From Hoylesella enoeca JCM 12259 (GTDB taxonomy: Bacteria; Bacteroidota; Bacteroidia; Bacteroidales; Bacteroidaceae): a stretch of DNA of 64,000 bases. The stretch is taken from the NCBI RefSeq assembly GCF_000613405.1, contig NZ_BAIX01000001.1, positions 114,746-178,745 of the forward strand, in the 5' to 3' direction. Position numbers and translations under genes: made by a program. The notes under the pieces were generated by a model, which saw only the letters and a program-made list of their open reading frames with translations, searched no databases and was not told the origin of the DNA. Numbering within the stretch: the first letter of the stretch is position 1; every line of letters starts with the position of its first letter. Positions 9,493 through 19,166 of this stretch are shown piece after piece.

Positions 9493-9954
9493 TTATTTGC
9501 GACCGAAGTCGGCCGGAATCTCCCCCCATTTTTTTGTTTCCCATTTGATAATGGGCGTCTTGACGATGTGCGTTTTCAGCCATTGCTCGGCGCGGGCAAT
9601 GACTGCGAAGAGCGCTTCTGTTTGTGAATCGCGCTTTAATTTGGTTTTACATTGCTTCTTCTTAACCCATAAAATGGCGTTGTAAGAGTCGCTGTAAATC
9701 ACCCGATTGGTGATATTCTGCTTCTCTAAAAGGGCCAGTGCGTGGACAATTGCAAGAAATTCGCCGATGTTGTTGGTGCCTTTCACAGGACCGAAATGAA
9801 AGAGTTGCGTACCCGTTTGCAAGTCAATGCCCTGGTATTCCATCGGTCCGGGATTTCCGGAGCAGGCTGCATCCACAGCGATAGCAGCTGCCTTGACTTC
9901 CAAAGGCAATGGAAGCACGGTATCGTGGCGGGTTTCCGGTGGATTGTGCAGCAT
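9493..9954 (-). CDS. RNase H family protein (lacking the viroplasmin domain)
   Basis: 153 residues. RNase H fold that would cleave RNA in RNA-DNA hybrids. The acidic residues are visible: AVDAACSGNPGP (first Asp), GTNNIGEFLA (Glu), VIYSDSYNAI (Asp) and the closing WGEIPADFGRK (Asp). The best match is the Bacteroidetes RNase H that normally carries an N-terminal viroplasmin-like hybrid-binding domain of some 50 residues. Here there is no room for it, because argS ends 37 bases upstream, so the domain has been lost. The first 25 residues are unlike the family. Probably cotranscribed with argS. Confidence 0.85.
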   Translation of the reverse strand: MLHNPPETRHDTVLPLPLEVKAAAIAVDAACSGNPGPMEYQGIDLQTGTQLFHFGPVKGTNNIGEFLAIVHALALLEKQNITNRVIYSDSYNAILWVKKKQCKTKLKRDSQTEALFAVIARAEQWLKTHIVKTPIIKWETKKWGEIPADFGRK

Positions 9955-9990
9955 CTGTTGGTACAGTAGATAATGTGAGTTCGGGATGGC

Positions 9991-11810
9991 TTACATACGC
10001 TCCGGAACCTCGATTCCTAACAAACGCATACCGTTTTTGATGATTTTGCTACATTCTTTGCCAATACCAGGCGTACTATTTTCTGTTTTTCGTCCTCTGC
10101 ATTGAGGATACTGTAATCGTGATAGAATTGATTGAACTCTTTCGTTAGCTCGTAACAGTAGTTCGCAATGCCGCTGGGACTGTAATCTTTACCTGCTTGC
10201 AGCACCACCGAAGCATATTCGTTCATCTTCTGAATGAGTTCAATCTCCTTGTCATTGATAGGCATATCACCGGCAAGCGACGTCGGAACAGACTGCCCTT
10301 CGGCGTCGGCCTTGCGCAGAATACTACGGATTCGGGCATAGGTATACTGAATGAACGGACCCGTATTGCCGTTGAAGTCGATGCTTTCAGCGGGATTAAA
10401 CAACATATTCTTGCGTGCATCGACTTTCAAAATGAAATATTTCAGGGCGCCGAGACCCACGATTCGGGCAATGTTATTGCGCTCTTCATCGCTCATATCG
10501 GCAAATTTTCCTAACTCTTCGCTCGTCTTCCGTGCATCGGAAATCATCTCTTCAATCAGCTCATCGGCATCAACTACAGTGCCTTCGCGGCTTTTCATTT
10601 TGCCGTTGGGTAGTTCCACCATTCCGTAAGAGAAGTGAACGAGGTCTTTTCCCCACTCGAATCCAAAGCGGTCTAACAGCAAAGAGAGTACCTGGAAATG
10701 GTAATTCTGCTCGTTTCCGACGACATAAATCATCTTATGAAGTGCCGGATAGTCTTTGAAACGTAAAGCTGCCGTACCGATATCTTGCGTCATATAGACG
10801 CTCGTTCCATCCGAACGGAGAAGCAATTTTTGGTCTAATCCGTCGCCGGTAAGGTCTGCCCAGACGCTGTTGTCGGCTTTTCGGAAGAAGAGTCCTTGCT
10901 TTAAGCCCTCTTCTACCTTTGCTTTCCCGACAAGATACGTGTCCGATTCGTAGTAGATTTTATCGAAACCGACGCCCAAAGCCTTGTAAGTCTCGTCGAA
11001 ACCGGCATAAACCCAGTCGTTCATCCGCTTCCAGAGAGCCCGTACTTCGGGGTCGCCCTGCTCCCATTTCACCAACATTTCGTGGGCTTCTTTCATCAGC
11101 GGCGCTTCCTCTTTGGCTTTTGTTTCGGCCGCTTCTTCGGTCATTCCCTCGCCGATGAATTGTTTTTTGAGTTGCGAAATCTCATCACGGTAATGCTGAT
11201 CAAAGGCCACATAATAGTCGCCTATCAGATGATCGCCTTTCTTTCCGCTCGTTTCGGGCGTCTCGCCGTTGCCCCATTTCAGCCACGCCAACATTGATTT
11301 GCAGATGTGGATACCGCGATCGTTCACGATATTGGTCTTGATTACGCGATTGCCATTGGCCTGCATAATCTGCGAAAGGGCCCAACCCAAAAGGTTGTTA
11401 CGCACGTGTCCCAGGTGCAAGGGCTTGTTGGTGTTGGGCGAAGAATATTCAACCATTACGAGCGGAGATGCTTCCGTAACAGGCTTTTCACCGAAATGGT
11501 CATCCGAATGGATGTCATTCAGCAAACTGATCCACGCTTCCGCTGCGATGACAAGATTCAGGAAGCCTTTCACCACATTGAAATCGGCCACGGCCTCACA
11601 GTGTTTGGCTATGTATTCGCCGATTTCCTGTGCTGTGTCTTCGGGTTTTTTACGCGATATTTTGAGGAAAGGGAACACCACAAGTGTGTAGTTTCCCTCG
11701 AAAGTTGACTTCGTTTTCTGCAACTGAACCATTGCTTCCGTCACCTCTTGTGCGTATAATTCCTTCACGGCTGCTATCACAGCGCGGCTTATCTGATTCT
11801 CGATTTTCAT
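9991..11810 (-). CDS. argS: Arginyl-tRNA synthetase, with a C-terminal frameshift
   Basis: Class I synthetase charging tRNA-Arg. Start chosen at ATG 11810 (MKIENQIS), where homologues begin; an ATG at 11819 is in frame. Motifs: N-terminal Add1 domain, SSPNTNKPLHLGHVRN (HIGH motif), KMKSREGTVVDAD (KMSKS motif) and the C-terminal anticodon-binding DALR domain. The read frame ends at 10017 with SSKTVCVC. Shifting by one base at the A4 run (10044-10047 on the + strand) restores IIKNGMRLLGIEVPERM and a stop at 9991. The gene is essential in bacteria, so a one-base undercall is the simplest reading; a true lesion would remove about 17 residues. Confidence 0.93.
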
Positions 11811-11847
11811 ACCGTTCATTATCCGATAAAATGTGGTTTATGGTCTG

Positions 11848-11855
11848 CAAAGTTA
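11848..11855 (-). promoter_or_regulatory. argS promoter -7 box
   Basis: On the minus strand the sequence reads TAACTTTG, an exact match to the Bacteroidetes TAnnTTTG box, 38 bases upstream of the preferred argS start. Confidence 0.6.
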
Positions 11856-11966
11856 CGCATTTTCGTTAAGAGTAGGAGATTTGATGTCGGGAAATTTTGA
11901 TATGGAGCTTTGTTAATTGAGAATTTAGTTACCGAGTGATTTCGGATAGAAAGCAAATGAGATTTC

Positions 11967-12054
11967 AATCAACCGTTTGTTGCACCGCAACTAATAGTTA
12001 AACGCACGCTAACCAACCGTTAATCGCAAGGCAACTAATGGTTGGTTATGTGGG
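11967..12054. repeat. 22-bp degenerate tandem repeat, locus B (4 units)
   Basis: Four units of exactly 22 bases with cores such as AACCAACCGTTAATCGCAAG, lying between the argS promoter and the fructokinase 3' end. The following stretch to 12316 holds no gene that I can support. Confidence 0.88.
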
Positions 12055-12316
12055 AGAATATATCTCAGTGTGAATGAGATCATTGTGAATGTTTGTCTTA
12101 TGAATGGGAATTTCTCAATTCTCAATCGGCCATTTGATAAATCAAGGACGGGGGAATGGGTTCTCGATAGGTATAAAGGCTGGTGCCCATTCGCGCCCGA
12201 TCCTTGCCCCCTGACGCGCAAAGCGCCAAGGTTTTGGTCTTGATGTTATCCTCATCGCTCCTTTTTCACCAGCCTTTTTGCACATGCGAAAGGAGCGTAT
12301 GCAATCTATGGGGATG

Positions 12317-13209
12317 TCAACGGATGCATAAATGCGCCGGCAAAGGCGGCATGGCACCGTTTTGCGTACACACGAATGCGCTGACCTCAACGGCCAAACG
12401 ATGTGCTTCAGCTACTGGTTCGCCTTTCAACACAGCCGTACAGAAAGCTGCAGTGAATGAATCGCCGGCACCGACAGTATCTGCTACGTCCACTTTGGGT
12501 GTCTCTCGAAACGACATTGTACCCGGAGTGAAAACATAACTACCGTTGATTCCGCAGGTGAGCACGAGCATGTCGAGATCGTATTTGCCAAAATGAGCCA
12601 GCATTTATCCTGAATGTCCAGCCCGGGATAGCCATACATCCGGCCGATTGCAACCAGTTCTTCGTCGTTTATTTTGAGAACGTTGCACAGTTTTAATGAT
12701 TCCTGAATGATTTCTTTGGTGTAAAAGGTCTGTCTTAAATTAATATCGAAGATTCGGAGACAATCGCTTGGTGTTGCTTTAATTAATTGATAGATTGTGT
12801 TTCGCGATACAACGTTGCGTTGGGCGAGTGATCCCCAGCAGATAGCACGGGCATTTTGGGCCACGGCCAACATCTCGTCGGTGAGCGGAATATTGTCCCA
12901 CGCCACGTTTTCACGTATGTCATAAGTGGGAACTCCTTCATTATCAAGTGTCACTTGCACCGTTCCTGTGGGATAAGGAACGTGTGGCATGATGTATCGA
13001 AGCTCTTTTGCGTCAAGCTGTTTGATGGTTTCTTCGGCCAGTTTGTCCTCACCGAGCGCGCTGATAGCAATAGATCGCTCGCCGAATTGGCCAATGTGAT
13101 AGGCGAAATTGGCTGGTGCGCCGCCCAGTTTTTTGCCTTCGGGCAGCACGTCCCACAGTGCTTCGCCCACGCCGATGATGTATCGGACCTGTTGATTGTT
13201 TGTTTCCAT
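12317..13209 (-). pseudogene. PfkB-family fructokinase, frameshifted
   Basis: About 297 residues over two frames. Would phosphorylate fructose to fructose-6-phosphate in the cytoplasm. The first frame has IGVGEALWDVLPEGKKLGGAPANFAYH (substrate side) and ends in foreign residues. The second carries the PfkB signature DTVGAGDSFTAAF with the catalytic Asp. The shift lies at the T3 run 12604-12606 (+ strand); one more base would give QDKMLAHFGKYDLDM. It follows the MFS permease by 16 bases, so permease, kinase and the GH32 remnant form one fructan/sucrose operon. Either a base undercall or a real lesion. Confidence 0.88.
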
Positions 13210-13225
13210 TGTCGTATGTTGTTGA

Positions 13226-14383
13226 TTAATGTTTCACTTGCGGTATGTAAGTCAGCAGATAAATCACGCCAACGGCCATCACCAAAACGGCTCCTGCCTG
13301 GTGGAAAGCATCTGAGGCGAATCCCATCAAGAGCGGAAATATCGTGCCGCCGAATAGTCCCATGATCATCAATCCCGATACTTCGTTCTTGCGATTGGGT
13401 TCAGATAGCAGCGCTTGTGCATACACCAAGGAGAAGATATTTGAATTGCCGTAACCCACGAGAGCAATAGCAGTGTAGAGAACGAGCCTTGTTGTGCCTG
13501 CAAACAGCCCGCACATCGCGAGTGCCATCATAGCAACGCTGATGATAAAGAACACGCGATTGCTGATCACTCGTAGGAAAAAGGATCCTGTGAGACAGCC
13601 GATCGTTCGGAAAATAAAATAAAGGCTGGTGGCAAAAGCGGCCTCGTTGAGGGTTATTCCGAAGCGTTCCATCAGGATCTTAGGGGCTGTTGTGTTGGTG
13701 CCCACATCGATTCCGACATGGCACATGATGCCGATGAACGACAGCAAGATGACTGGCCGGCCCAGAAGTCGGATGCAATCGACAAAAGACGAAGCACCCT
13801 CGTCGTGCTGTTCTTCCTCAATAGGCGTGGCGCAAAGCAATAGTGTGGCTGCCACACCGATCAATGTATAAATCAAAAAGAGCACGCGCCATTGCAGACC
13901 GAATGTGGGCAACGATGCCGTTGCGCCCCACATTGCGATGTAAGGAGCCGAAAATGAGGCGATGGCTTTGATGAATTGCCCGAAAGTGAGTGTGCTGGCG
14001 AGGTTTCCTCCACGTATCACAGTGGCCACAAGCGGGTTGAGTGATGTCTGCATCAGCGCATTCCCGATGCCCAAAAGCGAGAAAGAGATGAGCATCAGCA
14101 GATAAGTCTCGCCGAAGAAAGGCAGTATCAGCGATGCGATTGTCATGACCAGACTGAGCAGCACAGTGTTTTTCCGTCCGATTTTATTCATCAGTATCCC
14201 GGTGGGAACAGAGAAGATCAGGAACCAAAAAAACACTAACGAGGGGAAAACATTGGCTGTCGCGTCTGTCAAATGCAGATCGTTTTTGACGTAGTTGGAT
14301 GCAATGCCCACGAGATCGACGAATCCCATGGCAAAGAAACACAGCATCAAGGGGATGAGTTGAGTGATATTTTTCTTATCCAT
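13226..14383 (-). CDS. MFS sugar permease, probably fructose/glucose (FHS family)
   Basis: 385 residues with about twelve hydrophobic segments. MFS features: LMLCFFAMGFVDLVGIASNYVKNDL in TM1, NKIGRKNTVLL in the loop between TM2 and TM3, and GIGNALMQTSLNPLVATV in TM4, which resemble the FucP/GluP-type sugar:H+ symporters of Bacteroidetes. Its place between a GH32 remnant and a fructokinase suggests import of fructose released from fructans. Frame intact. Confidence 0.85.
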   Translation of the reverse strand: MDKKNITQLIPLMLCFFAMGFVDLVGIASNYVKNDLHLTDATANVFPSLVFFWFLIFSVPTGILMNKIGRKNTVLLSLVMTIASLILPFFGETYLLMLISFSLLGIGNALMQTSLNPLVATVIRGGNLASTLTFGQFIKAIASFSAPYIAMWGATASLPTFGLQWRVLFLIYTLIGVAATLLLCATPIEEEQHDEGASSFVDCIRLLGRPVILLSFIGIMCHVGIDVGTNTTAPKILMERFGITLNEAAFATSLYFIFRTIGCLTGSFFLRVISNRVFFIISVAMMALAMCGLFAGTTRLVLYTAIALVGYGNSNIFSLVYAQALLSEPNRKNEVSGLMIMGLFGGTIFPLLMGFASDAFHQAGAVLVMAVGVIYLLTYIPQVKH

Positions 14384-14446
14384 AGCTTGTTGTTTGGTTA
14401 TGAGCGAATGTTACAGTTTTTTGCAGTGAATCATTTTCGGTAGATG

Positions 14447-14512
14447 ATTAACGGTTAGTCTCACAGCGAAAGACGGTTAACCGTCATGTGATTAACGGTT
14501 GCTTGTCCGCCC
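14447..14512. repeat. 22-bp degenerate tandem repeat, locus C (3 units), overlapping a gene end
   Basis: Three 22-base units (14447-14468, 14469-14490, 14491-14512), two with ATTAACGGTT. The minus-strand stop of the GH32 chimera lies inside the array, so the last 17 or so residues (up to TVNHMTVNRLSL) are encoded by repeat DNA. Confidence 0.8.
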
Positions 14513-15303
14513 ACGGTATATAACCTGGCCGAAGTGTAGGGTGCGGTGGGGAACACGAGATTGGTCATGGCGATGCGACCACCATCTACAAAGATTTCCA
14601 CAGAGCATTTGCCAACGAAGATGTCGAGGTGATAGGTGGTGCCATTGCATAGACTGAGCGGTGCCCACGTGTCCAAGGCAAAATCATTTTTATAGTTCTC
14701 GGCATAGCGTTTCGTGATGGCTGCCTTGTAAATCTGCGTGCGATCCTGATACTGCGAAGACTTGATCTTGAACGTACCGGGGTCGAAATCCTGATAGATG
14801 TTGCCCGAGTAATACCATCCTTGACCCAGACTGCCGTTCAGATTGAGCGAAATCTCTTGCAAACCGAAGTGATTGGTCTTATAATTCAGCAGTCCGTTAA
14901 ACCCCTCTTGTCCCAATCTTGTAAACGAATTGACGGCATAACCGATATTACCTGTTGTGATAGCGGTCTCCGATATTTTGAGTAATCCCTGATGACTGAG
15001 GCTTGCATCGCCGCGCCAAATTGTGTTGACGCTGTGCGGATTGGTGGCATAGGTCACCGGCAAACCGTTTTCCAAGACGTTGACATCTGCTGATGGCAGA
15101 CCGATTTGAATCTCGCGCGGTCCGTTTGCACTTGCCGCGTTGAGCATCACGTTACGATTGTTCTCCTCCTTATTGGTTTGCGAACTCTCTTTCTTTGATT
15201 TCTGTGCTCCTGCATTGCTTTGCGCGTGAGCAACACCAATGAACAACAGCGAAACAAGCGTCGCTGTCTGCCATCTTCCGAGGTGTAGATTGAAATGCGT
15301 CAT
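14461..15303 (-). pseudogene. Chimera: TonB-receptor-like N-terminus fused to GH32 C-terminus
   Basis: 280 residues in one open frame. Residues 1-28 are a signal peptide. Residues about 50-203 resemble the start of a TonB-dependent receptor (VNVLENGLPVTYATNP, DASLSHQGLLKISETAITTGNIGYAVNSF, NGSLGQGWYYSGNIYQDFDPG). From about residue 206 the sequence is the C-terminal beta-sandwich of a GH32 fructanase/invertase (DTWAPLSL, YHLDIFVGKCSVEIFVDGGRIAMTNLVFP). Neither part is complete: there is no barrel, and the GH32 five-blade propeller with its catalytic residues is absent. The join is near base 14690-14700. The likely origin is a deletion between a receptor gene and a GH32 gene in a former fructan locus, or an assembly misjoin. 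Unlikely to be functional. Confidence 0.75.
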
Positions 15304-15562
15304 AGCCGTATGCTTAGATGTAATAGACAGTAGATTTCCGCTGCGAATATAGCAAAATCGTTTCTAAACAAATATCAAAAATCGTTCAAAGTCTATCACA
15401 TTTGTTGCACTGCAACATTTTTGTGAGCACTCGAACGATATATCGCATGGGGCAAATCGGTGTTGGCGATCGTGCATTTGATGTTGTTTGCAGACAAGTT
15501 CGTATTCGATGACAAATCAATAAGATAGAATACTTTTGGCAACAAGCGATTGGCCCTTTTTT

Positions 15563-15650
15563 CATTAACGCTTAGTTGTATGGTAATTCACTGTTAATTG
15601 CACACCGATTAAGCGTTAGTTGCAGCGTGATTAACGGTTAGTTGGCCTCC
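15563..15650. repeat. 22-bp degenerate tandem repeat, locus D (4 units)
   Basis: Four exact 22-base units filling 88 bases, for example GATTAAGCGTTAGTTGCAGC at 15607, in the 465-base gap between the chimera and gpmA. The rest of the gap holds the gpmA promoter and nothing else recognised. Confidence 0.92.
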
Positions 15651-15692
15651 CCTTCACTTCTCCGTGGCTTCTAATACCATCATTTTTAGGTA

Positions 15693-15723
15693 TTGCAAAC
15701 GTCGAAGAGAATCGTTAACTTTG
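15693..15723 (+). promoter_or_regulatory. gpmA promoter
   Basis: TTGC at 15693, 19-base spacer, TAACTTTG at 15716-15723: a full match to the Bacteroidetes sigma-ABfr consensus, 45 bases before the gpmA ATG. Confidence 0.75.
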
Positions 15724-15768
15724 CGCGCAAAGTATATTAAACAATAATCAACATAATCATTCAAACGT

Positions 15769-16461
15769 ATGAAAAGATTAGTAATTGTCCGCCACGGAGA
15801 GAGCGAGTGGAATCAGAAGAACCTCTTTACAGGCTGGGTTGACGTGGAATTATCCGATAAAGGACGTGCCGAAGCAAAGCGAGCTGGACAGGCATTGCGC
15901 AATGCCGGCATTGACTTTGACATCTGTTTCACCTCTTATCTGCGTCGCGCCATCAACACGCAACAGATCATTCTCAAAGAAATGGACCGCGAATGGCTGC
16001 CGGTTTATAAGTCGTTTAAACTCAACGAACGGCATTACGGTGCTCTGTCGGGACTGAACAAAAAAGAAACGGCAGAGAAATACGGCGAAGAACAGGTGCA
16101 TATCTGGCGCCGGAGTTTTGATGTGAGACCGCCGAAGATGGAAGATGACAATCCTTATAACTCACGCAAAAATCCCGCTTATCGTGATGTGCCGGCCCAG
16201 GAGGTGCCGATGTGCGAGAGTTTGAAGGACACCATCGCTCGCACAGTGCCCTATTTCGAACAAGAAATCAAACCGCTCGTGATGGCCGGTAAGCGTGTGA
16301 TGATTGCTGCTCACGGCAATTCGCTTCGCTCGCTCATCAAATATTTCGAGCATATTTCGGATGAAGAGATCGTCAATGTGGAGATTCCCACGGGCACGCC
16401 GTTGGTGTATGAGTTTGACGACAATTTCAATGTGATAAAGAAATATTATCTGGATAAATAG
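15769..16461 (+). CDS. gpmA: 2,3-bisphosphoglycerate-dependent phosphoglycerate mutase
   Basis: 230 residues. Interconverts 3- and 2-phosphoglycerate in glycolysis. The phosphohistidine motif LVIVRHGESEWN starts at residue 4 (catalytic H9). LNERHYGALSGLNKKE and the second catalytic His in AAHGNSLRSLIK are present. Slightly shorter than the common 248-residue form. Convergent with pnp across a strong shared terminator. Confidence 0.96.
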   Translation: MKRLVIVRHGESEWNQKNLFTGWVDVELSDKGRAEAKRAGQALRNAGIDFDICFTSYLRRAINTQQIILKEMDREWLPVYKSFKLNERHYGALSGLNKKETAEKYGEEQVHIWRRSFDVRPPKMEDDNPYNSRKNPAYRDVPAQEVPMCESLKDTIARTVPYFEQEIKPLVMAGKRVMIAAHGNSLRSLIKYFEHISDEEIVNVEIPTGTPLVYEFDDNFNVIKKYYLDK

Positions 16462-16485
16462 AAAACAACATTCAACAGCTACAAA

Positions 16486-16522
16486 AAAAGACCCGCATTC
16501 TCCACCGGAATGCGGGTCTTTT
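16486..16522. terminator. Bidirectional rho-independent terminator
   Basis: A perfect 15-bp stem AAAAGACCCGCATTC / GAATGCGGGTCTTTT with a 7-base loop. It has T runs in both directions and serves both gpmA and the convergent pnp. Confidence 0.95.
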
Positions 16523-16541
16523 GGGTTTTGATTCGCTTGAC

Positions 16542-18932
16542 TTAGAGATCAAACTCGCTGTTATGGTCTAAGCTGTCGTTGAAGTCTCGCGGTTCACGTT
16601 CTGTCATCGGGTCATGAAATTCGCGGTCTTCGCGATCCTCACGATGCTCGAAACGGCGTGGCTGACGGTCGTTATTGAATGAGCGTCGATCGTTATGGTC
16701 GCTGTGTTCACGGCGTGGTTGGCGGTCGTTTCCACCCTGGCGGCGGTCTCCTCTGTCGCCCGACTCACGCCGAGGACGACGTTCCCGCTCGACATATCCT
16801 TCCGGTTTGGGCATCAACACACGGTGAGAGAGTTTGTATTTACCTGTCTTCGGATCGATATCAAGCAGTTTCACCTGAATCTTGTCACCCTCTTTGATAC
16901 CGGCTTCTTCTACGCTTTCGAGGCGTTTCCAATCTATTTCGGAGATGTGAAGCAGTCCGTCCTTGCCCGGCATAATCTCAACGAAACAGCCGTAAGGCAT
17001 TATCGAGCGTACGGTTCCATCGTAAACCTCTCCTACTTCGGGGATGGCCACGATGGATTTAATCTTGGCAATGGCAGCGTCTATGCTCTCCTTGTTGGGT
17101 GCACTGACCTGAACCGTACCCTTACCGTCCACTTCATCAATGGTGATTGTGGCTCCGGTTTCTTCCTGCATCTGCTGAATAATCTTGCCACCAGGGCCGA
17201 TCACGGCACCGATAAACTCTTTGGGAATATCGAATTGTTCAATTCTCGGCACCTGAGGTTTGAGTTCTGCGCGTGGTTCTGCAATCGTTTCAGTCAGCTT
17301 CCCGAGGATATGCTCACGGCCAGCTTTGGCTTGCATCAATGCTTCTTCAATGATTTCAAAGCTCAATCCGTCGCATTTGATGTCCATTTGCGTAGCTGTT
17401 AGACCGTCTTTTGTACCCGTTGTCTTGAAGTCCATATCGCCTAAGTGATCCTCATCACCCAATATATCGCTCAGGATTGCATATTTGTCTTCGCCCGAAT
17501 TCTTGATAAGTCCCATCGCAATACCGCTTACCGGTTTCTTCATTGGCACACCGGCATCCATCAAAGCCAATGTACCCGCACAGACGGTAGCCATTGACGA
17601 CGAACCATTACTTTCTAAAATCTGACTCACCAAGCGCACCGTATAAGGAAATTCTGCGGGAATCTGGCCTTTCAAACCGCGCCAAGCTAAGTGTCCATGA
17701 CCGATTTCGCGACGTCCGACACCGCGTTGTGCCTTAGCTTCTCCTGTGCAGAAGGGTGGGAAATTGTAGTGAAGTAGAAACCGCTGATAGCTTTTGTCGA
17801 GCACATCGTCAATCAGTTTCTCATCAAGTTTGGTTCCGAGCGTACACGTCGAGAGGCTCTGCGTTTCGCCGCGAGTGAAAATCGCACTGCCGTGAGGCAT
17901 CGGAAGCGGACTAACTTCGCACCAGATAGGACGGATCTCATCCGTTTTTCGACCGTCGAGACGCTTGCCCTCGTCAAGAATACATCTCCGCATCGCATCG
18001 CGCAGCACATCATCATAATAGCGTGCAGCCTCAGCGTGCTTCTCTTCAAGGTCATCGGCAGAGAGATCCGTATGTGCTGCGTCATACTTTTCAAGAAAAT
18101 CGGCAATGATTTGATCAAAGGCGTCGTGCCGTTCTTGTTTAGGCAACGCCTGTTTCGTTATGTCGTAAACGGGCTGATAAAGCTCATCGGCGATCTGTTT
18201 GCGCAGTTCTTCGTCGTTGATCTCGTGATCATACGTCCGCTTGACGTCCTTACCCAACTCCTTGGAAAGAGCCGTCTGCAATTCGCACATCGGCTTGATA
18301 GCATCCATTGCGGCTTTCAAGGCACCGATCATATCTTGCTCCGAAACTTCTTTCATCTCTCCTTCGACCATCATAATATTCTCGGCCGAAGCACCGACCA
18401 TAATATCCATATCCGCATCTTCCATCTGTTCGAAAGTAGGATTGATGACATACTCGCCGTTGATACGAGCTACACGAACTTCGGAAATAGGACATTCAAA
18501 AGGTATATCTGATACGGCCATCGCGGCGGAAGCAGCGAAACCCGCAAGGGCATCAGGTTGATCGACACCGTCGGCCGATAAAAGCATCACGTTGACAAAT
18601 ACTTCTGCGTGGTAGTTTGATGGGAAAAGCGGCCGCAAAACGCGGTCAACCAGCCGAGAAGTCAATATCTCGTTGTCGCCGGCTTTGCCTTCGCGCTTGG
18701 TGAATCCGCCAGGGAAACGTCCTGCTGCGGCGTATTGCTCGCGGTAATCAACCTGCAAAGGCATAAAGTCTGTGCCGGGAACTGCATCCTTTGCTGCACA
18801 AACAGTTGCGAGCAGTACGGTGTTTCCCATTCTCAGGACAACTGAACCGTCGGTCTGTTTTGCAACTTTCCCGGTCTCAATGCTGATAGTTCTGCCATCA
18901 GGCAATTGAACTGTTTTCGTAATTACGTTCAT
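16542..18932 (-). CDS. pnp: Polyribonucleotide nucleotidyltransferase
   Basis: 796 residues. Phosphorolytic 3'-5' exoribonuclease that forms a trimer. Two RNase PH domains ([52 protein letters not shown]), then a KH domain ([20 protein letters not shown]) and an S1 domain ([31 protein letters not shown]). About 75 extra C-terminal residues are Arg/Asp/Asn-rich ([16 protein letters not shown] and similar), a disordered RNA-binding-like tail. A minus-strand TACCTTTG box lies at 18976-18983, 44 bases upstream. Confidence 0.97.
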   Translation of the reverse strand: MNVITKTVQLPDGRTISIETGKVAKQTDGSVVLRMGNTVLLATVCAAKDAVPGTDFMPLQVDYREQYAAAGRFPGGFTKREGKAGDNEILTSRLVDRVLRPLFPSNYHAEVFVNVMLLSADGVDQPDALAGFAASAAMAVSDIPFECPISEVRVARINGEYVINPTFEQMEDADMDIMVGASAENIMMVEGEMKEVSEQDMIGALKAAMDAIKPMCELQTALSKELGKDVKRTYDHEINDEELRKQIADELYQPVYDITKQALPKQERHDAFDQIIADFLEKYDAAHTDLSADDLEEKHAEAARYYDDVLRDAMRRCILDEGKRLDGRKTDEIRPIWCEVSPLPMPHGSAIFTRGETQSLSTCTLGTKLDEKLIDDVLDKSYQRFLLHYNFPPFCTGEAKAQRGVGRREIGHGHLAWRGLKGQIPAEFPYTVRLVSQILESNGSSSMATVCAGTLALMDAGVPMKKPVSGIAMGLIKNSGEDKYAILSDILGDEDHLGDMDFKTTGTKDGLTATQMDIKCDGLSFEIIEEALMQAKAGREHILGKLTETIAEPRAELKPQVPRIEQFDIPKEFIGAVIGPGGKIIQQMQEETGATITIDEVDGKGTVQVSAPNKESIDAAIAKIKSIVAIPEVGEVYDGTVRSIMPYGCFVEIMPGKDGLLHISEIDWKRLESVEEAGIKEGDKIQVKLLDIDPKTGKYKLSHRVLMPKPEGYVERERRPRRESGDRGDRRQGGNDRQPRREHSDHNDRRSFNNDRQPRRFEHREDREDREFHDPMTEREPRDFNDSLDHNSEFDL

Positions 18933-18975
18933 CTAAAATCTTATTGTTTTGACTAACATCTAAAAATAATTCGGA

Positions 18976-18983
18976 CAAAGGTA
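18976..18983 (-). promoter_or_regulatory. pnp promoter -7 box
   Basis: TACCTTTG on the minus strand, matching TAnnTTTG, 44 bases from the pnp start. No clear TTG box was found at the right spacing. Confidence 0.5.
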
Positions 18984-19083
18984 GTCAATTTCGGGTGAAC
19001 GAAAGAAGGAAACCGGGATTATTTTATAAAATTAAATGTTTCATTGCCCCCATTCATCAAACCACCAACAACCAGCAAAGCAA

Positions 19084-19122
19084 AAGGGTGAAAAGAAGCT
19101 CTCCAGCCATCTTTTCACCCTT
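19084..19122. terminator. Hairpin downstream of the DUF6261 gene
   Basis: Perfect 12-bp stem AAGGGTGAAAAG / CTTTTCACCCTT with a 15-base loop, 45 bases after the stop of the minus-strand DUF6261 gene. Plausible terminator, although no strong T run follows. The rest of 18933-19166 is AT-rich with no gene seen. Confidence 0.5.
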
Positions 19123-19166
19123 CCCGCTTTTCCCCGGTCTAATTCACTCTTTCACTTTTCCCCGGC

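Noticed and set aside
12142..12390. 82-codon minus-strand frame as a gene after fructokinase
   Set aside because: It overlaps the fructokinase end in another frame and has no features; more likely a shadow plus intergenic DNA.
12484..12604. C-terminal tail of the 241-residue fructokinase frame (ANTISTCSCSPAE...) as a real protein end
   Set aside because: The overlapping second frame carries the conserved PfkB GAGD signature, so the tail is an out-of-frame artefact.
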